This document shows, one piece after another, positions 8,416 to 14,335 of a stretch of 40,916 nt of DNA. Source of the DNA: Nitrososphaerota archaeon (lineage in GTDB: Archaea; Thermoproteota; Nitrososphaeria; Nitrososphaerales; Nitrosopumilaceae); assembly GCA_022564515.1 (NCBI GenBank), contig JADFLH010000001.1:1-40916 (forward strand), given 5' to 3'. How positions within the stretch are numbered: the first letter of the stretch is position 1; every line of letters starts with the position of its first letter. The position numbers were made by a program, and so were the translations under genes. The notes beneath the pieces were generated by a model. The model had not been told where the DNA came from. It ran no database searches and saw nothing but the letters and a program-made list of their open reading frames with translations.

Positions 8416-8456
8416 TGAAACTACAAAGCGGAACATAAAGCGGAACAAGTGTTTCA
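8416..8456. promoter_or_regulatory. Operator-like array: tandem repeat inside an inverted repeat
   Basis: Two head-to-tail copies of AAAGCGGAACA (8425-8435 and 8437-8447, period 12) are flanked by a perfect inverted pair, TGAAAC at 8416-8421 and GTTTCA at 8451-8456. The array lies about 40-80 bases before the start codon of the wHTH gene at 8377, overlapping where its promoter should be. The GC content of the repeat stands out from the AT-rich surroundings. It is a plausible binding site for the wHTH protein or for its membrane-bound neighbour. Confidence 0.5.
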
Positions 8457-8529
8457 CCCAAAAAAATTCAAAAAATCGTGGTTTTTTGATGCGGGGAGAA
8501 ACTTTAGTTTTTTTTACCAAAAATTGGTT

Positions 8530-8576
8530 TTTTAGGAATGAATTTTCTGTTTTTATAGTTTTACTTTTTCCTAAAA
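8530..8576. repeat. Nine-base inverted repeat in the divergent intergenic region
   Basis: TTTTAGGAA at 8530-8538 is perfectly complementary to TTCCTAAAA at 8568-8576 with 29 bases between. It lies in the 292-base gap between the divergent wHTH operon and the secreted-protein gene, on the side of the latter. It precedes a TATA-like TATATTAAG near 8606. It could be an operator or a chance product of AT-rich sequence. Nothing else gene-like is seen in this gap. Confidence 0.3.
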
Positions 8577-8669
8577 TTTTTCTTAAAAATTAACAAATTT
8601 AACAGAGTATATTAAGAACAGAACCATTTCTAGCCGTTCCTAATCAATACCACAAAACATCATTCATCC

Positions 8670-9320
8670 ATGATAAAATCTCAAAAGCAGAATTTACGTG
8701 CCGTTATAGGTATTATTTTCATGCTTACAGCCTCACCTCTAACTGTTACCTATGTAGACGCAGATCTCGCCAATGAAAATGTGGAAGAATCGATAAAATT
8801 TTCCACAGATAAAGTAAAATCAAAACAAGAAAAAAAAGAAGTGCTTAAAACAATTCTAACAGAAAAAGTCGTTGATGGAAAATTATTAGTACATCACTTT
8901 GAAGTATCTGAAGATGAAACACCAGAAGAAATTCGCAAAATCTTATTGTCTTATAGAGAAACTTGTGGTTGGGCATATGTAAAAAACAAATCATACAATG
9001 CAGGAATTGTCCTGTTTGATGGCAAGGTTATCAAAGTAGGAGAAAGAGATTCGAAATTAAGTTCTCAAGGAACTATAAAAAAAGGAAAAACTTTGGAATC
9101 TGATCTTTCTGGTAGAGCATATGATTCTCAGATTATCCTACATGGAAATGCATCAAATAATGACCTCATATATAGAATCGTGTTTTCAGGAAAAATAGCC
9201 CAAACAGAAAATGAGGATAGTTTAGCTATAGCATTCATTCACGCTGGATTAAAGAATCCTGAAATGGGAAATCCCATCAAATTTTTCCAGATGAGTTTAG
9301 ACCATGATGTAAGCATCTGA
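8670..9320 (+). CDS. Secreted protein of unknown function
   Basis: A 216-residue protein with a signal peptide (basic start KSQKQNLR, hydrophobic residues 11-27, then TYVDADLA). The mature part is mixed alpha/beta, Lys and Glu rich, with one cysteine (ETCGW). I do not recognise a family. It is divergent from the membrane winged-helix operon, and the shared control region (8378-8669) makes it a candidate target of that regulator. A TATA-like element near 8606 fits a transcript start near 8632. Confidence 0.72.
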   Translation: MIKSQKQNLRAVIGIIFMLTASPLTVTYVDADLANENVEESIKFSTDKVKSKQEKKEVLKTILTEKVVDGKLLVHHFEVSEDETPEEIRKILLSYRETCGWAYVKNKSYNAGIVLFDGKVIKVGERDSKLSSQGTIKKGKTLESDLSGRAYDSQIILHGNASNNDLIYRIVFSGKIAQTENEDSLAIAFIHAGLKNPEMGNPIKFFQMSLDHDVSI

Positions 9321-9442
9321 ATACAGTTCCATGGTTGAATCTTTCAGAACTTCAATATTGAAGGTATAACCATCTGTTTCATTTTTTATTAAAATTTGAT
9401 AAAATGATAATTTTTTTCCTATCATATGTTTAATAACATTCG

Positions 9443-9450
9443 TTTTATAC
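9443..9450 (+). promoter_or_regulatory. TATA box of the coiled-coil gene
   Basis: TTTTATAC, about 25 bases before 9471-9473. This predicts a nearly leaderless transcript starting at or just before the ATG at 9473, which argues against the in-frame ATG at 9464. Confidence 0.45.
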
Positions 9451-9472
9451 GATTCACATTAGTATGATTGAC

Positions 9473-10012
9473 ATGTTTGAGCGTTTTAGGAAAAAAGAGG
9501 ACAATGAAAGATTTGGTAGTGAAATGGTAGAAGAAAAGCTACAAGAGAATTTTGAACCAGAGCCAGAATCAGTAGAATCGATTCCAGAACCAAAACCCAT
9601 AACTGAGAATCAACCATCTGAACCTCAAACCACAGTTTCCTCCATTACATCAAGCAGCATTGGAATCGATGGTCTTATGGATAAGCGGATGAAGCTTGAA
9701 GAAGCTGTTGATTATGTTGGCGTGATGATTAAAAGTCTCAAAGAAAAAAGAACAAAACTTGAGAAAGATATTGAAGAAGAAACTGTTGATATTAAAAATC
9801 TCAAAGAAAAACTAGTCAAAGTGAGAGAATACATTAATGAAGAAAATAAAGGAATTGAAGATTTGACTAGAAAAAGATCCGAGGTGGAGAAAACAGCTGA
9901 TGAGGTTGGCAATGTTATCAATGAGCTAACAAACAAATTATTGGGTATCGATAATGTTATTGATACCGAAGGCAAAAAAATACAGAGCTTTAAAGAATCT
10001 AGACCTAAATAA
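9473..10012 (+). CDS. Coiled-coil protein with disordered acidic N-terminus
   Basis: The product has about 179 residues. A charged N-terminus (MFERFRKKEDN) is followed by a Pro/Glu/Ser/Thr-rich, probably disordered stretch (about residues 25-60). The rest is a long coiled coil (about 65-175) with repeating KEKRTKLEKDIEEE-like heptads. There are no enzymatic motifs or TM segments. It converges on a cdvB gene; coiled-coil partners of ESCRT-III-like proteins are known in archaea (CdvA), but this one lacks any visible PRC-barrel-like N-terminal domain, so it is not called CdvA. ATG 9473 is preferred over 9464 because of the TATA position. Confidence 0.7.
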   Translation: MFERFRKKEDNERFGSEMVEEKLQENFEPEPESVESIPEPKPITENQPSEPQTTVSSITSSSIGIDGLMDKRMKLEEAVDYVGVMIKSLKEKRTKLEKDIEEETVDIKNLKEKLVKVREYINEENKGIEDLTRKRSEVEKTADEVGNVINELTNKLLGIDNVIDTEGKKIQSFKESRPK

Positions 10013-10057
10013 GATTGCTTTTTCACTTTTTATGAAATAGTTTTTGTGGGTTTTGTT
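10013..10057. terminator. T-rich convergent terminator region
   Basis: Between the converging coiled-coil and cdvB genes lie several runs of five T on the plus strand. Archaeal transcription ends at such oligo-T tracts without a hairpin. The plus-strand tract is the clearer; termination of cdvB would use the A-runs just to the left. Confidence 0.4.
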
Positions 10058-10714
10058 TTACATAAAACGTGTAGATGAAGGTACTTCAGATTCTGTTGGT
10101 GTGTTTGGAAATTTGTCATCTACAGAACTTTCAGCTACTGCGGCTGCTTCTTGTAGAATTTTTTCTGATTCAGAATTTGTTGTCTCGTCCATACCAAATG
10201 TTGCGTCTCCTGAAAATGTCTCGGTCATAAGGCCTCCTAGCATTTCTGCCATTTTATTAATCTCCTGATCTGCACCTGGTATGAATTTTACAAGAGATGA
10301 TTTCATATTCTTTATTAAACCGATTGTTGGCATAATAGTAACAATTGTATCACCAAGATCATGTGCGGTGGATATTCTTAGTTCAATTTGTTCTAATGCC
10401 ATCCTAGCATTACCTAGGATTTTTGTAACTTTTCGAATTTCTACTAATTCGTTTGATAAAACTTTAGTGTTTTGAGTTTCGTGTTGTTGAGTTGCAATAA
10501 CAATTCGTTGAAAGATTTTTTCATCTCTCTCTTTTAACTTAGAAAGCATGTTATCCAGTTTAGCAATTTGTTTTTGTAGTCTTTGGATGGCCGTCTGAAT
10601 TCTTGGTTTTAATGGACCCTTTGTCTTAATTACATCATTTATCCTTTCAGTTATACCGGGAGTTGGTAGTTTAGACCATTTCTTTTGGAAGCTTGACACG
10701 GGTTTTTTCTCCAA
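10058..10714 (-). CDS. cdvB: CdvB paralogue, ESCRT-III-like (Snf7 family) protein
   Basis: A 218-residue protein with the archaeal ESCRT-III layout: a basic N-terminus (KPVSSFQKKWSKLP), a long helical hairpin (about residues 30-110, PRIQTAIQRLQKQIAKLDNML then a second helix), then helices to about residue 165 and a low-complexity acidic tail. CdvB-type proteins polymerise on membranes and drive constriction in division with the CdvC (Vps4-like) ATPase. Thaumarchaeota have several CdvB paralogues; this one stands alone, with no cdvA or cdvC nearby. The C-terminal tail carries no clear winged-helix; DDKFPNTP is the only stretch resembling a proline-based MIM2 motif. Family likely, paralogue assignment open. 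Confidence 0.82.
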   Translation of the reverse strand: MEKKPVSSFQKKWSKLPTPGITERINDVIKTKGPLKPRIQTAIQRLQKQIAKLDNMLSKLKERDEKIFQRIVIATQQHETQNTKVLSNELVEIRKVTKILGNARMALEQIELRISTAHDLGDTIVTIMPTIGLIKNMKSSLVKFIPGADQEINKMAEMLGGLMTETFSGDATFGMDETTNSESEKILQEAAAVAESSVDDKFPNTPTESEVPSSTRFM

Positions 10715-10802
10715 TTGTTAATTTTTAATTTGCGATGTGAAATATGATTCACAGAGAATTAAATTTCGCTAACAAAAATCTACAAACTACGTTTTATGAC
10801 AA

Positions 10803-10907
10803 TTAGACATTCAAAATTGTTATTCTTTGTTGGTGGATCTTCTTGATATGGTTATAAACAGTGGCTTCGTTGACAATGGCTTCACCACAATGAGGACATT
10901 TTACCAA
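10803..10907 (-). CDS. Mini C2H2 zinc-finger protein (34 residues)
   Basis: The minus strand encodes a single zinc finger: C-x2-C-x12-H-x4-H in CPHCGEAIVNEATVYNHIKK, with the second His in KKIH. The likely start is TTG at 10907, since the frame has no ATG before the first cysteine and a good TATA box (10932-10941, read on the minus strand) sits about 30 bases upstream, which predicts a nearly leaderless message. The protein could bind DNA, RNA or another protein. Plus-strand frames across this stretch give unconvincing products. The intact finger in 34 residues argues for a real gene. Confidence 0.62.
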   Translation of the reverse strand: MVKCPHCGEAIVNEATVYNHIKKIHQQRITILNV

Positions 10908-10931
10908 TTTATGATTGAAATTAAAAAAAAT

Positions 10932-10941
10932 GTATTTAAAC
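10932..10941. promoter_or_regulatory. Bidirectional TATA box
   Basis: GTATTTAAAC is close to the archaeal TATA consensus on both strands (TTTAAATAC on minus). Minus-strand use would start transcription about 10912, just before the TTG of the zinc-finger gene. Plus-strand use would start about 10962, before the ATG at 11042 of the next gene, and so rules out longer in-frame starts at 10949 for that gene. Confidence 0.5.
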
Positions 10942-11041
10942 ATTTACTTTGGGCAGAATTGATAAAAATTTCAAGCAAGATACATCACATAACTATGGCA
11001 ATTTTTTTATTTTAAGATTATTAGCTGATTTTGAGGTTCAA

Positions 11042-11476
11042 ATGAGGAACAGTTTGGGAATTTTTATTGTTATTGCAATAAGTGTGGTTATATCTGTTGG
11101 AATTTGGGCTTCAATACCAGTCCTACCAGAAGTGAATACAGTTTTTCATGTAACTTTAGCCGATCCCAAATTATATGAGGATGGAGTCTATTCTAATACC
11201 TTTAAAATCAAAAAAGGTGCATATGTATTCCGTTTTGTTCCAAGTGGCGACAGTCCACGAACACTAACAATATTATTGAATGGTAAAAATTTTCATTTTT
11301 TTGAAGATTTTGTATTAAAGGGAATACTTCATGAAATGGGAATTTCAGAGTTTTTTACATGGGAGTACGAGGGAGAAAATCGGATTAAAGTTACCGAAGA
11401 TACAGAATTAAAAATAACTATTGATCCCCATCAAAACATAATTGGTCCTGTTTCAATTGAACTAATTGAGGAGTAA
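11042..11476 (+). CDS. Membrane-anchored extracytoplasmic protein, unknown
   Basis: Starting at ATG 11042 the product has 144 residues: an N-terminal signal anchor (MRNSLGIFIVIAISVVISVG) and a mainly beta extracytoplasmic domain (about 35-144) with motifs KKGAYVFRFVPSGDSPRTLTI and a C-terminal strand (GPVSIELIEE). The domain has the look of a small Ig-like or jelly-roll lectin fold, but I cannot name a family. In-frame upstream sequence to 10949 would add 31 residues of poor character ahead of the signal anchor, and the TATA at 10932-10941 would start the transcript after 10949. I therefore chose 11042. Confidence 0.72.
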   Translation: MRNSLGIFIVIAISVVISVGIWASIPVLPEVNTVFHVTLADPKLYEDGVYSNTFKIKKGAYVFRFVPSGDSPRTLTILLNGKNFHFFEDFVLKGILHEMGISEFFTWEYEGENRIKVTEDTELKITIDPHQNIIGPVSIELIEE

Positions 11477-11488
11477 AAAATTAAAATT

Positions 11489-11580
11489 GGCGTGATCCCT
11501 CACTGCAGAACTTTGAGAGATTACCTCTCTTTATCAAGATACAATTCTTGAACGCTGATCTTGTTCTACGGGACCACGCT
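11489..11580. ncRNA. Candidate structured RNA with a branched fold
   Basis: A 92-base non-coding stretch has nested self-complementarity. Outer helix: 11489-11499 with 11570-11580, 10 of 11 pairs including one G-U. Inner helix AGAAC 11507-11511 with GTTCT 11563-11567. Inside it are two hairpins: GAGAG 11515-11519 with CTCTC 11525-11529 (five-base loop), and TCAAGA 11534-11539 with TCTTGA 11546-11551 (six-base loop). Together this is a closed three-way junction. The strand is undecided: minus-strand transcription would have a TTAAATAC box near 11638 and end in a T-rich run, while on the plus strand it could be processed from the upstream gene's transcript. It does not match tRNA, 5S or SRP RNA as far as I can tell. 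Confidence 0.45.
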
Positions 11581-11893
11581 ATTTAGTCGATAGATTTTAC
11601 AGCCATCGGCATCAATAATTATATGAATTTGAAGTATTTAATAGTTTTTGTAAATTTTTACAATAATTTATTGCTATTTAGAAAATATTTTGTGCCTAAA
11701 ATTGTATTCTGAAAAATGTTCCAAAGCTTTTTGACAATTAGTTCTTTTTTAATCAAAAATCAATCAATATCTATGAAACCCCAAAAATTATAGATTGCAA
11801 ATCATTAAACTCATCTCCAAAATGCTAAAATAATATCTCACTACACGTTTTACCAAGTGTTTTAGGATTTTTTGGTTTTACCTTAGATAATTT
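11581..11893. other. AT-rich gap without a recognisable gene
   Basis: No convincing open frame is seen on either strand. The left part could carry the minus-strand promoter of the RNA candidate (TTAAATAC around 11638 and ATATAAT around 11618). GTTTTACC occurs twice in direct orientation (11847-11854, 11875-11882) just beyond the end of the DUF5679-like gene. Confidence 0.4.
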
Positions 11894-12037
11894 CTATGGT
11901 TTTCCTATTCTAAAGACCTTAGTGCCACATTTGGGACAAGTTCCTTTTACTGCAGGTCTGCCATTTTTCAGCTTAACTTCCTTTGGATCTTTTATCTCTC
12001 TTTTTTCTCTGCATTTCATGCAATATGCTGTTGTCAT
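11894..12037 (-). CDS. DUF5679-like small zinc-ribbon protein (47 residues)
   Basis: The minus strand from ATG 12037 to TAG 11894-11896 encodes a tiny two-knuckle zinc ribbon: YCMKC at residues 5-9 and CPKCG at 34-38, separated by KDPKEVKLKNGRPAVKG, and ending in TKVFRIGKP. The arrangement matches the DUF5679 family found across archaea and some bacteria, whose function is unknown. A TATA-like element (GTTTTATA read as TATAAAAC on the minus strand, 12053-12060) lies about 20 bases before the start, so the message is nearly leaderless. It is divergent from the first tfb gene. Confidence 0.85.
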   Translation of the reverse strand: MTTAYCMKCREKREIKDPKEVKLKNGRPAVKGTCPKCGTKVFRIGKP

Positions 12038-12179
12038 TTCAATTCATCAAGAGTTTTATACTATTTAGAAAGTAGCGATAAATTTTGTTTAACTAATTGC
12101 AAAATGAAATTCCAGTCTTGACATTTAAACGATGTTTATTTATGAGAATTACTACAAAGTATATCGCTGCGTAATAGTG

Positions 12180-13085
12180 ATGGTTGAAAAGATTTCAGTT
12201 AATGCGAGATGCCCACGTTGTGGCAAGAATGCACTAGTTACAGATGTAGAGACAACTGAGATATTTTGTGGCATGTGTGGTTTTGTTATATCTGAACGGT
12301 TGGAGGATTCTGGTCCAGAGTGGAGGTCCTTTATAGGTGACAAAACCAACAAAGTCAGAACTGGTGATGGAACTTCTCTCACTAGACATGACCGGGGTTT
12401 AGCTACGATAATTGATCCTGTTAATCGAGACTCTACAGGAAAACTACTCTCAAATTCAATGAAGACTACCATTAAGCGTCTTAGAGTATGGGACAGTAGA
12501 AGTCAAGTCAGTACGTCTACACAAAGAAATTTTAGACAAGCATTTTCTGAGCTTGGAATAATCAAAGACAAGCTGACTCTCCCTGATGCTGTGGTTGAAA
12601 AAGCAGCATACATCTACAGAAAGGCAACTGAAAAAAAACTAGTTAGAGGAAGATCAATCTCAACGTTAATAGCTGCAACGTTATACACAGCATGCCGCGA
12701 TATGGGGATACCTAGAACTCTCAAAGACTTTGCTGATACCGCTAATATCAGAAGAAGAAATTTGGCAGTATGCTACAGAATGTTAGTTAAGGAATTAGAC
12801 TTGAAGATGCCAGTTGTGAACTCTATACAGTGCATTGCACGAATTGCAAGTGTAGTTGGGATCTCTGAAAAGTCAAAAAGATACGCAATCAGGATCCTCA
12901 AAAAGGCCCAACAAAATGAAATATTATCTGGAAAAGATCCAATGGGCTTGGCTGCCTCTTCATTGTATATTGCAGGGGTTAGGATGAGAGAGTCCTACAC
13001 ACAGAAGGAGATTGCAATGGCAGCTAGTGTAACAGAAGTGACCGTCCGAAACAGATGCAAAGCACTAAAATCATTGGATGTCTAA
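12180..13085 (+). CDS. tfb: Transcription initiation factor TFB (paralogue 1)
   Basis: TFB, the archaeal TFIIB, recruits RNA polymerase to TBP-bound promoters. The 301-residue protein has an N-terminal zinc ribbon (C11, C14, C30, C33), the B-reader/linker region (SGPEWRSF, then GDGTSLTRHDRGLATIIDP) and two cyclin-like repeats (about 105-195 and 200-295) ending in TEVTVRNRCKALKSLDV. An in-frame ATG at 12132 would add 16 residues, but TATA-like elements at 12124-12130 and 12135-12141 put transcription start after it, and the ribbon spacing equals that of the second TFB when 12180 is used. This is one of two tfb genes within 4.4 kb. Confidence 0.95.
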   Translation: MVEKISVNARCPRCGKNALVTDVETTEIFCGMCGFVISERLEDSGPEWRSFIGDKTNKVRTGDGTSLTRHDRGLATIIDPVNRDSTGKLLSNSMKTTIKRLRVWDSRSQVSTSTQRNFRQAFSELGIIKDKLTLPDAVVEKAAYIYRKATEKKLVRGRSISTLIAATLYTACRDMGIPRTLKDFADTANIRRRNLAVCYRMLVKELDLKMPVVNSIQCIARIASVVGISEKSKRYAIRILKKAQQNEILSGKDPMGLAASSLYIAGVRMRESYTQKEIAMAASVTEVTVRNRCKALKSLDV

Positions 13086-13149
13086 AATCTATTCTCAAGA
13101 CTAAGAATCTTCAACGAATTGAATTGTGTCAAAAGGATAGAACTGCTAG

Positions 13150-13275
13150 TGGCTCAATCAGAGTTTTGGTGAAGAAGAAAAAATTCCTCAAATTACAGAG
13201 ATCAGATGTATGTGTAGGAAGTGTAACTGTAAGAGAGTAGTGCCAATAGCATATCAATTTGTGACTTGTGCTTAA
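13150..13275 (+). pseudogene. Cysteine-rich gene remnant without a start
   Basis: After a TAG at 13147-13149, a 41-codon open frame ends at TAA 13273-13275. It has a dense cysteine knuckle (RCMCRKCNCKRVVPIAY) after a plausible acidic linker (FGEEEKIPQITEI). No ATG, GTG or TTG precedes the cysteines; the only ATG is inside the knuckle. A frame on the same strand at 13055-13240 overlaps the tfb end but has a less protein-like product. The knuckle looks like the surviving end of a small zinc protein, but it could be chance. Confidence 0.28.
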
Positions 13276-13345
13276 AAGACAGACATTAAGTTCATCCTAA
13301 AGTCAAAATAGGGGTTCTTATTGAAAATTACAATAATCGATTCAC

Positions 13346-13441
13346 ATGAAAGACGATAAAAAAATTTGCAAGTTAGAATATTTAGATACTACTCATCTAG
13401 AGACAAACGATTCAGAAGAATTCAGCGAGGAACAAGCTTAA
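13346..13441 (+). CDS. Possible 31-residue acidic peptide gene
   Basis: A short frame from ATG 13346 to TAA 13439-13441 encodes a hydrophilic acidic peptide (MKDDKKICKLEYLDTTHLET, then a Glu/Asp/Ser-rich tail). It ends 19 bases before the ATG of the Sm-like gene, so it could be a leader gene of the same transcript. There is no domain. Support is only the clean frame, start and position. Confidence 0.35.
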   Translation: MKDDKKICKLEYLDTTHLETNDSEEFSEEQA

Positions 13442-13460
13442 TACTATACAAGTGAACAAG

Positions 13461-13685
13461 ATGTCATCAGAAATTCACAATGTATTAAATGAATGGATTA
13501 AAAAAACAGTCTCAATTAAACTAACAAATGGTAATATTGTGAGAGGAACCCTAAAAGGCTTTGATCAACAAATGAATCTAATCTTAGAAAATTCCGAATA
13601 TAGTGTTGATAATAAAACACAAAGTCTTGGAAATGTAATCTTGCGTGCTGCTAACATAATAACTGTCTATCAATCTTTAACATAA
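13461..13685 (+). CDS. Sm-like archaeal protein (LSm)
   Basis: A 74-residue Sm-fold protein that should form a six- or seven-membered ring binding U-rich RNA. Seen: an N-terminal helix (NVLNEWIKK), Sm1 (VSIKLTNGNIVRGTLKGFDQQMNL) with the typical G-x-L-x-G-F-D-x-x-x-N pattern, and a short Sm2 (VILRAANIITV). In Sm2 the usual R-G is R-A. ATG 13461 is preferred; a GTG at 13452 would add only three residues. It is followed by a decayed zinc-ribbon gene on the same strand. Confidence 0.9.
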   Translation: MSSEIHNVLNEWIKKTVSIKLTNGNIVRGTLKGFDQQMNLILENSEYSVDNKTQSLGNVILRAANIITVYQSLT

Positions 13686-13760
13686 GTGAAATTAGTAGAT
13701 TTTACTGATGAAAAACCTCTACAAAATAATTCGATTTTAAGTAAGGTTTTTTGATTTATT

Positions 13761-13934
13761 GTGAAAGGAACAAGTTTTGACCTCGAACAAGAAAAATAGT
13801 CAAATAGCAAGAAGAAAGTTCGTTGTGTGAAATGTGATTCTAGTGATACATTTGTAATTTTTGAACATAGTTTTAATGGTCTAAGGGGACATTGTAGAGC
13901 TGGGGGAAAGCTGGCTAGAATCATAAAAAATTAA
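13761..13934 (+). pseudogene. Decayed zinc-ribbon gene: in-frame TAG and a frameshift
   Basis: A frame starting at GTG 13761 runs 12 codons to TAG 13797-13799 and then continues in the same frame to TAA 13932-13934. The downstream part is clearly protein-like: KKKVRCVKCDSSDTFVIFEH, then FNGLRGHCRAGG. A CxxC knuckle is expected to be paired with a second one after GHCRA, where the frame instead reads AGGKLARIIKN. Moving two bases at the G run near 13897-13903 gives a better end, GESWLES followed by TAA. Two lesions suggest a pseudogene of a roughly 55-residue zinc-ribbon protein. The alternative is a short real peptide starting at GTG 13827. Confidence 0.45.
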
Positions 13935-14025
13935 AATTTATTGATTTTCATAAATTATTTAAATACAGCACCCTACAAATTGCTGGTTCATTTAAACCAA
14001 TTAATAGCATTAGGAGAAAATTCTA

Positions 14026-14235
14026 TTGTTGAAAACAAAAAAGGCCAAACTAAAATTGATTATTCTACTTGCATCAATTTGGTTTGTTATAACATTACCT
14101 CTACCTTGGTTAATCAATAACCCTGATGTCTCAGAAGAATCATTTTACAATATATTGCCTATTATCATAGTAATGTCAATTCCATTTGTTATGCTTGGAA
14201 TAATATGGACATTAAAACCCGAACTCACAACTTGA
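14026..14235 (+). CDS. Small two-helix membrane protein
   Basis: The 69-residue product has a basic N-terminus (KTKKAKLK), a TM helix (about 10-32), a short acidic loop (NNPDVSEESF) and a second TM helix (about 43-63). A TTG start at 14026 is supported by an AGGAG at 14012-14016, nine bases upstream, and by TATA-like TTTAAATA (13958-13965) and TTTAAAC (13991-13997) before it. No family is recognised. Confidence 0.65.
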   Translation: MLKTKKAKLKLIILLASIWFVITLPLPWLINNPDVSEESFYNILPIIIVMSIPFVMLGIIWTLKPELTT

Positions 14236-14335
14236 AAGCATGAAATTCTACTCAATTAAGAAAGTGCCAATCTTCTTTTGAAACATCTTTTTGAATTACA
14301 AGTTTGTATGTATAATGATTTAATTTGTATCTATT

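Noticed and set aside
10827-11015. 62-codon plus-strand frame
   Set aside because: It overlaps the minus-strand zinc finger and the TATA region, and its product has no protein-like pattern.
11489-11580. Assigning the structured RNA to 5S rRNA, SRP RNA or a tRNA
   Set aside because: The sequence lacks their conserved motifs and the arm lengths do not fit a tRNA cloverleaf.
13055-13240. 61-codon frame overlapping the end of the first tfb
   Set aside because: It overlaps a certain gene and is less protein-like than the other frame with the cysteine knuckle.
13797-13799. Pyrrolysine coding at the in-frame TAG
   Set aside because: Thaumarchaeota are not known to use pyrrolysine, no pyl genes are in the window, and a second lesion in the same frame favours a pseudogene.
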